From: Sphingobacterium humi
GTDB taxonomy: Bacteria > Bacteroidota > Bacteroidia > Sphingobacteriales > Sphingobacteriaceae
Direction: 5' to 3'
Length of the DNA: 38,891 nt
Assembly (NCBI RefSeq): GCF_009768885.1
Contig: NZ_WSQA01000020.1
Coordinates: forward strand, 1 to 38,891
Of the stretch, positions 7,051 through 14,369 are shown in pieces. A program made the position numbers and the translations under genes. Position 1 is the stretch's first letter. Every line of letters starts with the position of its first letter. A model generated the notes under the pieces. That model did not search any database. It was not told where the DNA came from and worked only from the letters and a program-made list of their open reading frames with translations.

Positions 7051-7163
7051 CTAATAGGCGTACTCCATGCCTTATTATGACATTAGGCAAAGCTAATAGG
7101 CTGTAATGGATAAATAAACGTCTTGAAACAATAATGCTATGGAAAGCGATTATAATGCTACAG
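7051..7163. promoter_or_regulatory. Candidate AraC-type operator repeats
   Basis: The gap between the regulator and the aldehyde dehydrogenase holds two sets of direct repeats with helical-turn spacing. ATAATGCTA starts at 7131 and 7152 (exactly 21 bases apart). CTAATAGGC starts at 7051 and 7093 (42 bases, twice 21). AraC-type dimers usually bind direct half-sites one or two turns apart, so these are reasonable binding sites for the divergent regulator. No promoter with good -33 and -7 elements could be picked in front of the dehydrogenase, which fits an activator-dependent promoter. Confidence 0.45.
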
Positions 7164-7226
7164 GCCTTCCGTAATCTCCATTAAATTTGGGTTATAGTCC
7201 AGTATAAACTTAGAAAATCTTAAAAT

Positions 7227-8729
7227 ATGAGCACAATTGCACGACCATCGTTCAAAGAACGATATGACAATTTTATCAATGGCGCTTTCGTAGCACCAAG
7301 CTTAGGGAAGTATTTTGATAACCTTTCCCCATTAGATGGGAAGCCCTTTACCCAAGTTGCCCACTCGACCAAAGAAGATATTGATAAGGCTGTGGAAGCA
7401 GCTGCCAAAGCTTTTGAAACTTGGGGAAAAACCTCAGCTACCGAGCGTAGCAATATTTTAAATAAAATTGCCGACCGCATCGAGGCGAATTTAGAAATGA
7501 TTGCTGCTGTGGAAACGGTGGACAACGGGAAAGCTATTCGGGAAACCCTGAATGCCGATATTCCATTAGCGATCGATCACTTCCGTTATTTTGCGGGCGT
7601 TATCCGTGCGGAAGAGGGTTCCCTATCGGAACTTGACAGCAATACGGTTTCCTTAATTGTTAATGAGCCTATTGGCGTTGTAGCCCAAATTATTCCTTGG
7701 AACTTCCCGATTTTAATGGCGGTTTGGAAATTGGCTCCGGCCTTAGCAGCAGGTTGTACCGTGGTTTTAAAACCAGCAGAAAGTACACCGACTTCCATTT
7801 TAGTGTTAATGGAATTGATTGCGGACTTGATTCCACCGGGAGTGATTAATATCGTGAATGGTTTTGGTTCGGAATTGGGCCGTCATTTAGTAACGCATCC
7901 AAAGGTGAACAAAGCTGCCTTTACGGGATCAACCGCAACAGGCCGATTAGTGATGCAATATGCGACGGAGAATATTATTCCTGTAACGTTAGAATTAGGC
8001 GGAAAATCGCCAAATATTTTCTTCTCTTCAGTGATGGATGAGGATGATTCCTATTTAGATAAAGCCGTTGAGGGTGCAGTATTATTCGCCTTTAACCAAG
8101 GAGAAATCTGTACCTGTCCTTCCCGCTTATTGATTCAGGAAGACATTTACGATAAGTTCATTGCCAAGGTAGTCGATCGGGTAAACCAGATTAAAGTGGG
8201 CGATCCGTTAGATCCTACGGTGATGATGGGCGCGCAGGCCTCCAAAATTCAGAAGGATAAAATCATGTCCTACATTAAATTAGGAAAAGAAGAAGGCGCA
8301 GAAGTGCTGACTGGTGGCGATGAAAACCAAGTAGGTGAAGGTTTTGAAGAAGGCTATTACATTAAGCCTACCTTGTTTAAAGGCCATAATAAGATGCGTA
8401 TTTTCCAAGAGGAGATCTTTGGCCCAGTCTTGGCCGTAACCACCTTCAAGGATGAAGAAGAGGCTATTGCGATTGCCAACGATACGATGTATGGTTTAGG
8501 AGCGGGGGTTTGGACAAGAGATGCGCATCAGTTGTATAAAGTTCCACGTGCCATTCAGGCTGGCCGCGTTTGGGTGAATCAATATCACGCCTACCCTGCC
8601 GGTGCGCCATTTGGCGGCTACAAGCAATCGGGTATTGGTCGGGAGAATCATAAAATGATGTTGGCCCATTACCGTCAGGCTAAAAACATGTTGATATCCT
8701 ACAGTAAGGAAAAACTTGGATTTTTTTAA
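7227..8729 (+). CDS. Aldehyde dehydrogenase, ExaC/AldB-like
   Basis: A 500-residue NAD(P)-dependent aldehyde dehydrogenase, full length. Catalytic residues are visible: N159 in PWNF, E256 in LELGGKSPN, and C295 in NQGEICTCPSR. The QGE-x-CTCPSR block with a second cysteine two residues on is characteristic of the AldB/ExaC group, which oxidises acetaldehyde and similar short aldehydes to acids. The C-terminal FGGYKQSGIGRENH motif is intact. The next gene is DUF779, a frequent neighbour of this class, and the divergent AraC-type gene is the likely regulator. The exact substrate cannot be read from the sequence. Confidence 0.93.
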   Translation: MSTIARPSFKERYDNFINGAFVAPSLGKYFDNLSPLDGKPFTQVAHSTKEDIDKAVEAAAKAFETWGKTSATERSNILNKIADRIEANLEMIAAVETVDNGKAIRETLNADIPLAIDHFRYFAGVIRAEEGSLSELDSNTVSLIVNEPIGVVAQIIPWNFPILMAVWKLAPALAAGCTVVLKPAESTPTSILVLMELIADLIPPGVINIVNGFGSELGRHLVTHPKVNKAAFTGSTATGRLVMQYATENIIPVTLELGGKSPNIFFSSVMDEDDSYLDKAVEGAVLFAFNQGEICTCPSRLLIQEDIYDKFIAKVVDRVNQIKVGDPLDPTVMMGAQASKIQKDKIMSYIKLGKEEGAEVLTGGDENQVGEGFEEGYYIKPTLFKGHNKMRIFQEEIFGPVLAVTTFKDEEEAIAIANDTMYGLGAGVWTRDAHQLYKVPRAIQAGRVWVNQYHAYPAGAPFGGYKQSGIGRENHKMMLAHYRQAKNMLISYSKEKLGFF

Positions 8730-8754
8730 AATCTAGTATATACAATCAGGTTAG

Positions 8755-8780
8755 GGGGGAATTACGGTTCCCCCTTTTTT
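8755..8780 (+). terminator. Intrinsic terminator between aldehyde dehydrogenase and DUF779
   Basis: Stem GGGGGAA (8755-8761), loop TTACGG, stem TTCCCCC (8768-8774), then six T (8775-8780). It lies about 25 bases past the dehydrogenase stop and only 10 bases before the DUF779 start, so DUF779 expression probably depends on read-through. The stem also sits close to the DUF779 ribosome-binding region. Confidence 0.75.
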
Positions 8781-8790
8781 CACTAAACAT

Positions 8791-9168
8791 ATGCTTATGA
8801 TTTCACGAATTGATGTTTCTGATGCCGCGAAGTCGCTTATTAAAACCTTAAGCGATCAGCACGGCGATTTAATGTTCTATCAAGCGGGGGGCTGTTGTGA
8901 AGGCACGCAACCCCAATGTTTCGAGAAGGGCGGCTTTTATCCTCGGATGAATGACGCGATGATTGGCTTGGTGGAAGGCTATGAGTTCTGGGTGGATCGG
9001 GATTTATTCGAGTATTGGCAATATTCCCATTTTACATTGGATGTGCTTGAAGGCTTTGGCCCGGGCGGTTTTTCGCTAGAAACGCCTTTGGGTAAAACAT
9101 TTAAAATTCATTATCGCTTATTTAATGAGGAGGAACTGAAAGAGCTGGCGCCGGTTATTCGGTATTAG
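8791..9168 (+). CDS. DUF779 domain-containing protein
   Basis: A 125-residue soluble protein of the DUF779 family. It shows the family's paired-cysteine motif QAGGCCEGTQPQC at about residues 32-44, a GFEFW-like EGYEFWVD stretch, and EGFGPGGFSLETPLGKTF near the C-terminus. Function is not established; members are regularly encoded beside ExaC/AldB-type aldehyde dehydrogenases, as here. The conserved cysteines suggest metal or redox chemistry, which is inference. A second methionine two codons in (8797) is an alternative start. A terminator hairpin lies directly upstream. Confidence 0.88.
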   Translation: MLMISRIDVSDAAKSLIKTLSDQHGDLMFYQAGGCCEGTQPQCFEKGGFYPRMNDAMIGLVEGYEFWVDRDLFEYWQYSHFTLDVLEGFGPGGFSLETPLGKTFKIHYRLFNEEELKELAPVIRY

Positions 9169-9237
9169 GCTTGATTTTTTTTACCTTTAAGAATTGGCAA
9201 TCATCGCCCTATTGTTCATTCTTAACGCTTCATTGCA

Positions 9238-10311
9238 ATGGCCAGTTTATGTTTCAGTCCCTTAGCCCTTCGTTCGCTAACCATATCCAACCGTTTAGTG
9301 GTTTCCCCCATGTGTCAATATTCGGCACAAGATGGTGTTGCCAACAATTGGCACCTGGTTCATTTGGGGCAATTTGCAATTGGGAAAGCCGGTGCTGTTA
9401 TTCAAGAAGCGACCGCCGTTTGTCCGGAAGGTCGCATTTCGTATGGCGATTTAGGGATTTGGTCGGATGAGCAATTACCCAAATACCAAGAAATTACTTC
9501 TTTTATAAAAAGTCAGGGCAGTATCCCCGGCATTCAGCTGGCGCATGCAGGCCGAAAAGCCAGTACGGATATTCCTTGGTTAGGGCGCTCGCAGTTTGCT
9601 CCACAAGACCCACATGGTTGGCAAACCGTATCTTCCAGCCCTATAGCCTATCATGCGCATGAGCATCCACCGCTAGCGATGACCCGCGATGAAATTCAAC
9701 AATTGGTAAAGCAATTTGCGGAGGCGACCTATAGAGCCTGTCGGGCGGGCTATCAAATTATTGAAATCCATGCCGCTCATGGCTATTTAATCCATCAGTT
9801 TCTTTCTCCATTAATCAATCAGCGGGGCGATGACTATGGCGGATCTTTTGAAAACAGAGTACGCTTATTAGTTGAGATTGTGCAAGCTGTTCAAGGCCAA
9901 TTGGGGATGGAGCATTCCCTTTGGGTGCGGATTTCAGCAACCGACTGGGTGGATGGCGGCTGGGATCTGGGTCAATCTATTGCTTTAGCCAGCCTGTTAA
10001 AAGAGATGGGGGTTGAAGTAATAGACGTTTCCTCGGGCGGTGCCGTTCGGGAGCAGCAAATTCCTGTGGGCCCGGGCTATCAGGTTCCCTTAGCAGCTGC
10101 TATCAAAAAAGAAACCGGCATAATTACCGGTTCTGTAGGATTGATTACGGATGCGCAGCAGGCTGAACAGATTCTGCAAGCCTCGCAGGCCGATTTTATT
10201 TTACTTGCCCGCGCCTTTCTACGGGATCCGCACCTGGTATATCAATGGGCCAAGGATTTGGGTGTTGATTTGGCCTGGGCGAACCAGTATGCGAGGGCAA
10301 AATTAACGTAA
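9238..10311 (+). CDS. NADH:flavin oxidoreductase, YqjM/XenA-type Old Yellow Enzyme
   Basis: A 357-residue FMN-dependent TIM-barrel ene-reductase that reduces activated C=C bonds with NAD(P)H. Motifs match the thermophilic-like (YqjM) class: C26 in SPMCQYS, Q100 with LAHAGRKAS, H178 and H181 in EIHAAHGYL, and GDDYGGSFENR. The insert with LGRSQFAPQDPHGW is closer to XenA than to the shorter YqjM. The gene starts 69 bases after DUF779 and converges on the thioesterase gene with a 7-base gap. Likely roles are detoxification of enals or enones. That would fit a neighbouring aldehyde dehydrogenase, but shared control is not shown. Confidence 0.93.
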   Translation: MASLCFSPLALRSLTISNRLVVSPMCQYSAQDGVANNWHLVHLGQFAIGKAGAVIQEATAVCPEGRISYGDLGIWSDEQLPKYQEITSFIKSQGSIPGIQLAHAGRKASTDIPWLGRSQFAPQDPHGWQTVSSSPIAYHAHEHPPLAMTRDEIQQLVKQFAEATYRACRAGYQIIEIHAAHGYLIHQFLSPLINQRGDDYGGSFENRVRLLVEIVQAVQGQLGMEHSLWVRISATDWVDGGWDLGQSIALASLLKEMGVEVIDVSSGGAVREQQIPVGPGYQVPLAAAIKKETGIITGSVGLITDAQQAEQILQASQADFILLARAFLRDPHLVYQWAKDLGVDLAWANQYARAKLT

Positions 10312-10318
10312 TGCGGAA

Positions 10319-10726
10319 TTAATTATCGATGATATCGAGTCCCTGCAATACAGGAACGGGTTTTTTATCTTCGTCGAGTGCGACAAAGGTAAAGCGACCC
10401 TGAATGGCTAATTCGCGACCATCCTGATACATGCTTTCCAAATAAATTTCAACGAATACTTTCAGGCTTGTGCGGCCTATACTTTCTACCCTTGCAATCG
10501 CTTCCACAATAGATCCGGAAGGAATAGCTTTATGGAAATCGATTTTATCGGTGGATACAGTAACGAGTTGCTTTCTGCAAAAGCGGGTTCCGCACATAAA
10601 AGTAACTTCATCCATCATGGCCATGGCTTTACCGCCGAATAAGGTGTCGTGGTGATTGGTGTGGAAAGGAAACACGGTCATGGCAATGCGTGTTTCACTT
10701 GCGTCCATACGTTCTTGAATAGTCAT
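10319..10726 (-). CDS. Acyl-CoA thioesterase, hotdog fold
   Basis: A 135-residue single-hotdog protein of the YciA/ACOT type. It shows the typical N-terminal block (MTVFPFHTNHHDTLFGGKAM, with the hotdog helix MAMMDEVTFMCGTRF), then VTVSTDKIDFHKAIPSGSIV and GRTSLKVFVEIY. It hydrolyses acyl-CoA to free acid and CoA; chain length preference is not predictable. It lies 29 bases downstream of the MutS-like gene on the same strand and converges with the ene-reductase gene. Length is normal for the family. Confidence 0.9.
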   Translation of the reverse strand: MTIQERMDASETRIAMTVFPFHTNHHDTLFGGKAMAMMDEVTFMCGTRFCRKQLVTVSTDKIDFHKAIPSGSIVEAIARVESIGRTSLKVFVEIYLESMYQDGRELAIQGRFTFVALDEDKKPVPVLQGLDIIDN

Positions 10727-10755
10727 TATTTTCTTTGTGGCTGCAAAGGTATGAA

Positions 10756-12570
10756 CTAATTTTCATTTTCGACAAGTACCCCAATGCCCTTTAGTAGCAT
10801 GGAGGCGTTGAAAATGGTACATGGCCCCTCTTTCAATTTATAGTCAAACAACATTTCATTCCCCTGCACCTGAATATCAAAGTGGTAGTTCTTAAGATCT
10901 GAAGGATAGTCTTTTGCCATTTCCGCGAGTTGGAGATCATGGGTGGCCAGCATGCCCTGGCCCTGCAGGCCGATAAGTTTTTTTATAATGGCCTTAGAGC
11001 CTAAATATTTATCGACGGAATTTGTTCCACGTAACATTTCATCGATCAAGAAAAAGCTATCCGGCAGCTGCGCCACGCGATCCAGAATAAATTTCATGCG
11101 GTCTAGTTCAGCTTTAAAGGTAGATGTGCTTTCATTGAGAGAATCTTTGATGCGCATATAGGTCACTAATCGGTAAATGGGAATATGGAATTCTTGTGCA
11201 CAAACTACAGCACCGGCATAGGCCAATACCGCATTGATGCCTACCGTCCTTAAAAAAGTACTTTTGCCGGCCATATTCGACCCTGTAATCAAGGCAATAT
11301 GATGATCATGCCCGTCATAATCGTTAGCGACAGCTTTGCCAGCATCGATTAAGGGGTGGTTTAAGGCTTTACATTGCAAGCTATGCTGCTGCACATCCTC
11401 CGTAATGTGGGGCTGTACCCAATCCGGGTGATTGTACTTCAGGATGCACAAAGATAATAGAGCCTCGTAGGTACTCATGGCACCAAAGCCCGATACAATG
11501 GTATCCTGATATTGGTCTTTCCATTTATTTATGGCCATCACCTGTTTAAAATCCCAAAGGCTTAGCATGTTTAGTATGGCGCCTACCAACATATTGTTAC
11601 GGACATCGAGCTTATCGATGAGCTTTCCGAGTTCGCGAATAACCTCCGAGAGTTTCTTATCCTGATCTTTGATGCGGAGCTGCTGTTGCAGTTGCTGCAA
11701 GAGTTCGGCCTTATAATTTCGTTCCTCAATCAGTTTAATGGCATCGGCAAAGGCAATCAAGGAAACACCGATCTTATCTATTTTATTGGAAAAGAGACTT
11801 ACTTTACCTGCCTGGCTCATGGTCCATAAGAGATGGGCTATCCCTAGGCCAATCAGATAGGCCGACAGATCGTAATAAAACAGCGATACGAGAATTCCTA
11901 CCAGGAAGATATAGGGCACGATGGGTACATACGCCCGCATAAAGGCGGAACCAAAATCCATGGCCTTATCGTGGAAATAACTTTGGATATAGGTTCTTAA
12001 ATTTATTTTGGAACCTAGATTAAATAGCATTTTGGTTTGAAACTGCTGTAAGTGCTCGGGGTCTTGACTCAGCTCATCGGCGGCCGCCTGTCTTTGTTCC
12101 ATGGTTTGCTTAGGCGCCGCCTGCAACATCCAGGAGGCTAAATCGGAGATGCCATCTTTGGTGGCACAGCGGTTTACTTTGGCAAATAAGGAATGCGCGC
12201 CAAAGATATCTAAATCGGAAGTATAGGGATGCTTAGGATCTTCAAATTCAGCTCCATCGGCATACATATTCGGCTGCCCCTCCAGCATGTTGATTTCATT
12301 TTCATTGATCTGCAAGAACACCTTGGCTTCTTGCAATTTGCGTTCAATTTTACTGCCCCGGAACACAAAGAAGACAAACAGCAGAATAATTCCCAATATG
12401 CTGCCCAACACCAGGAAGATGTTGTTTGTTTTAAACAATTGGAATACCAATATACCTCCACCCAACATGATGGCCAAGCGTAAGAATGAATTTTGGGTTA
12501 TCTGACGTTCGAGTTGGTTAATGTTTTCCTTTGCAGATTTTATATTGTTTTGGTAAAATGCTAAACTCAT
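10756..12570 (-). CDS. Membrane-anchored MutS-family ATPase
   Basis: A 604-residue protein whose C-terminal third is a MutS-type ATPase. The Walker A is GSNMAGKS (430-437), followed by STSTFKAEL (481-489), Walker B FFLIDEMLRGTNS (506-518) and LATHD (541-545). The N-terminus lacks the mismatch-recognition and connector domains. Instead there are two adjacent hydrophobic segments (about 30-47 and 51-71) and a second hydrophobic pair (about 215-250) inside the helical core. It is therefore probably an inner-membrane protein, not a mismatch repair enzyme. Such MutS-like proteins are common in Bacteroidota and uncharacterised. There is no MutS2 Smr domain. It follows pcm, with a terminator just in front, and precedes a thioesterase gene. 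Confidence 0.85.
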   Translation of the reverse strand: MSLAFYQNNIKSAKENINQLERQITQNSFLRLAIMLGGGILVFQLFKTNNIFLVLGSILGIILLFVFFVFRGSKIERKLQEAKVFLQINENEINMLEGQPNMYADGAEFEDPKHPYTSDLDIFGAHSLFAKVNRCATKDGISDLASWMLQAAPKQTMEQRQAAADELSQDPEHLQQFQTKMLFNLGSKINLRTYIQSYFHDKAMDFGSAFMRAYVPIVPYIFLVGILVSLFYYDLSAYLIGLGIAHLLWTMSQAGKVSLFSNKIDKIGVSLIAFADAIKLIEERNYKAELLQQLQQQLRIKDQDKKLSEVIRELGKLIDKLDVRNNMLVGAILNMLSLWDFKQVMAINKWKDQYQDTIVSGFGAMSTYEALLSLCILKYNHPDWVQPHITEDVQQHSLQCKALNHPLIDAGKAVANDYDGHDHHIALITGSNMAGKSTFLRTVGINAVLAYAGAVVCAQEFHIPIYRLVTYMRIKDSLNESTSTFKAELDRMKFILDRVAQLPDSFFLIDEMLRGTNSVDKYLGSKAIIKKLIGLQGQGMLATHDLQLAEMAKDYPSDLKNYHFDIQVQGNEMLFDYKLKEGPCTIFNASMLLKGIGVLVENEN

Positions 12571-12581
12571 GGGCTAAAAAT

Positions 12582-12605
12582 AAAAAAAGCCCAGCAAAGC
12601 TGAGC
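12582..12605 (-). terminator. Terminator downstream of pcm
   Basis: On the minus strand the hairpin CAGC-TTT-GCTG, extended by GC-rich flanks, is followed by seven T (complement of 12582-12588). It lies about 25 bases past the pcm stop and just before the MutS-like start, so it may limit read-through between the two. Confidence 0.65.
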
Positions 12606-12629
12606 AAAATATCTATGTTATTCTTGTTT

Positions 12630-13295
12630 CTACCAGGCTTGATCGCCCACTAAGGGTACAAAACGGAAAGTATCGAGTTCGATTCGTTCAAAATCATTCT
12701 CCCCTACGCGTAGGATGGTCACCATCTTTTGGAATTTCTCATCTCCAACCGGAATCACCATTAATCCACCTAAGCGCAGCTGCTTAAGCATTTTCTCGGG
12801 AACAAAGGGTGCTCCTGCTGTGACGATAATCTTATCGTAGGGTGCATGGTCAGGAATGCCCATAGAACCGTCGCCCAGAAAGAAGTTTGGCTTATAACCC
12901 ATATAGGGCAATACCTGGATGGTGCGCTGGTAGAGGTTTTCTTGGCGCTCAATGGTATATACATCGGCTCCTAATTCCACGAGGATGCAGGTTTGATAAC
13001 CGGAGCCTGTTCCAATTTCCAATACTTTATCGCCTTTATTAATATGCAATAGCTGGCTTTGATAGGCCACAGTATAGGGTTGCGAAATGGTTTGTCCATC
13101 ACCAATAGGGAAAGCAATATCCCGATATGCTTGGTTCCAGAAGGTTTCATCGAAGAAAAAGTGCCTTGGAACCTTGCCAATTGCTTTCAACACCCGCTTA
13201 TCATCAATCCCTCTTTTCTCCAGGTGTTTCACCAGCTGCTTCCGAGCACCTTGCTCCCGATAGTTATCTACAAACTTGTACGCCATACCGCTCAA
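12630..13295 (-). CDS. pcm: Protein-L-isoaspartate O-methyltransferase
   Basis: A 221-residue SAM-dependent methyltransferase that repairs isoaspartyl residues in aged proteins. The SAM-binding motif VLEIGTGSGYQT is at 91-102. The family's substrate-side signature (FPIGDGQTISQPYTVAYQ, 62-79) and PRHFFF (43-48) are both present, as are IIVTAGAP and GGLMVIPVG. The length is within the usual 205-225. A second methionine at residue 4 is a possible start. Confidence 0.95.
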   Translation of the reverse strand: MSGMAYKFVDNYREQGARKQLVKHLEKRGIDDKRVLKAIGKVPRHFFFDETFWNQAYRDIAFPIGDGQTISQPYTVAYQSQLLHINKGDKVLEIGTGSGYQTCILVELGADVYTIERQENLYQRTIQVLPYMGYKPNFFLGDGSMGIPDHAPYDKIIVTAGAPFVPEKMLKQLRLGGLMVIPVGDEKFQKMVTILRVGENDFERIELDTFRFVPLVGDQAW

Positions 13296-13491
13296 AATTA
13301 GCCTTAATTTATCATATTATTACGCTTAAAGTGCAAATCATTAAAGGTCAGAAGTATGCCAAATTTCGTTAAATAGGATATTTTGAAGCATTATTTTTGT
13401 AAATTAGAAGGTCTCTAGGGTCTATCTTCTTGTGCGGTATGCGGTTGAAGGAAAGATCGGAGAAAACCAAAACGTTTAAAATTCTATTCAC

Positions 13492-14355
13492 ATGAGAAAA
13501 GTATTCGCAATTCTTATCCTTTGCCTTTTTCAAGTTCCTATTTTGTGGGCACAGGAGGAACAGGCTTCTCCGCAGGACGATGATATTATGAAAGTATTGG
13601 CCATAGGCAACAGCTTCTCGGAAGATGCCTTGGAGAACTACGTTTATGAGCTTGCCAAAGCAGCCAATAAAAAGGTTGTTATCGGCAATTTATACATTGG
13701 TGGGGCGCCTATACACCTGCATTTAGAAAATGCACACAACAATAACAAGGCCTATAACTACCGGAAAGTTGGCGAAGATGGGGTGAAAACGCGTACGGAT
13801 AAGGTGAGCATTGAGGAAGCCCTGGCAGATGAGAACTGGGATTATGTGAGCTTGCAGCAAGCGAGCCCGCTGTCGGGAAAATACGATGTTATAATGGAGA
13901 GCCTGCCTAACCTATGGACTTATGTATTCGCGCATATAAATCCGGATACGAAGTTGGTTTACCATCAAACCTGGGCCTATCAACAAGATTCAAAGCATGA
14001 GGGCTTCAAAAACTACAACCAAGATCAGCAGCAGATGTATGATAGCATTATGCATGCGACTGCTGAGATTGACAAATCGGGTGATTTCACCTTTGTTGTT
14101 CCTTGTGGAACAGCGATCCAAAATGCGCGCACCTCTAGTATTGGCGATCATTTTACACGCGATGGCTATCATTTGGATTTAAACTACGGGCGATTTACCG
14201 CTGCCTGTACCTGGTATGCAAAACTGTTTAATCTGGATCCGCGTAAAAACAGCTATAGACCTGAAGGGGTAACGGAATTGCAAGCTAAAATAGCGAAAGA
14301 AGCGGCACAGAAAGCTGTGAAGAAGCCATTTAAAGTTTCGAAAATAAAGAAATAA
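13492..14355 (+). CDS. Secreted DUF4886 (SGNH-hydrolase-like) protein
   Basis: A 287-residue protein with a clear signal peptide (about 1-20, ending LWAQ). The body starts with VLAIGNSFSEDALENYVYEL, where S41 in GNSFS would be the SGNH nucleophile. It ends with DHFTRDGYHLDLNYG, where D224xxH227 corresponds to the catalytic Asp/His block, so the family's triad appears intact. The tail (about 265-287) is Lys/Ala-rich. The substrate is unknown; carbohydrate-ester hydrolysis is typical of SGNH enzymes in this phylum. It is a lone gene, divergent from pcm and convergent with priA. Its terminator lies inside the priA coding end. Confidence 0.88.
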   Translation: MRKVFAILILCLFQVPILWAQEEQASPQDDDIMKVLAIGNSFSEDALENYVYELAKAANKKVVIGNLYIGGAPIHLHLENAHNNNKAYNYRKVGEDGVKTRTDKVSIEEALADENWDYVSLQQASPLSGKYDVIMESLPNLWTYVFAHINPDTKLVYHQTWAYQQDSKHEGFKNYNQDQQQMYDSIMHATAEIDKSGDFTFVVPCGTAIQNARTSSIGDHFTRDGYHLDLNYGRFTAACTWYAKLFNLDPRKNSYRPEGVTELQAKIAKEAAQKAVKKPFKVSKIKK

Positions 14356-14369
14356 TAGCCTAAAAGGGA

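Noticed and set aside
10756..12570. Mismatch repair MutS or MutS2
   Set aside because: Mismatch-recognition and Smr domains are absent and membrane segments are present, so only the ATPase domain is shared.
13396..13428. Promoter for the DUF4886 gene (TTTG and TATCTT)
   Set aside because: The spacer is 23 bases and the -7 box is incomplete, so it is no better than chance.
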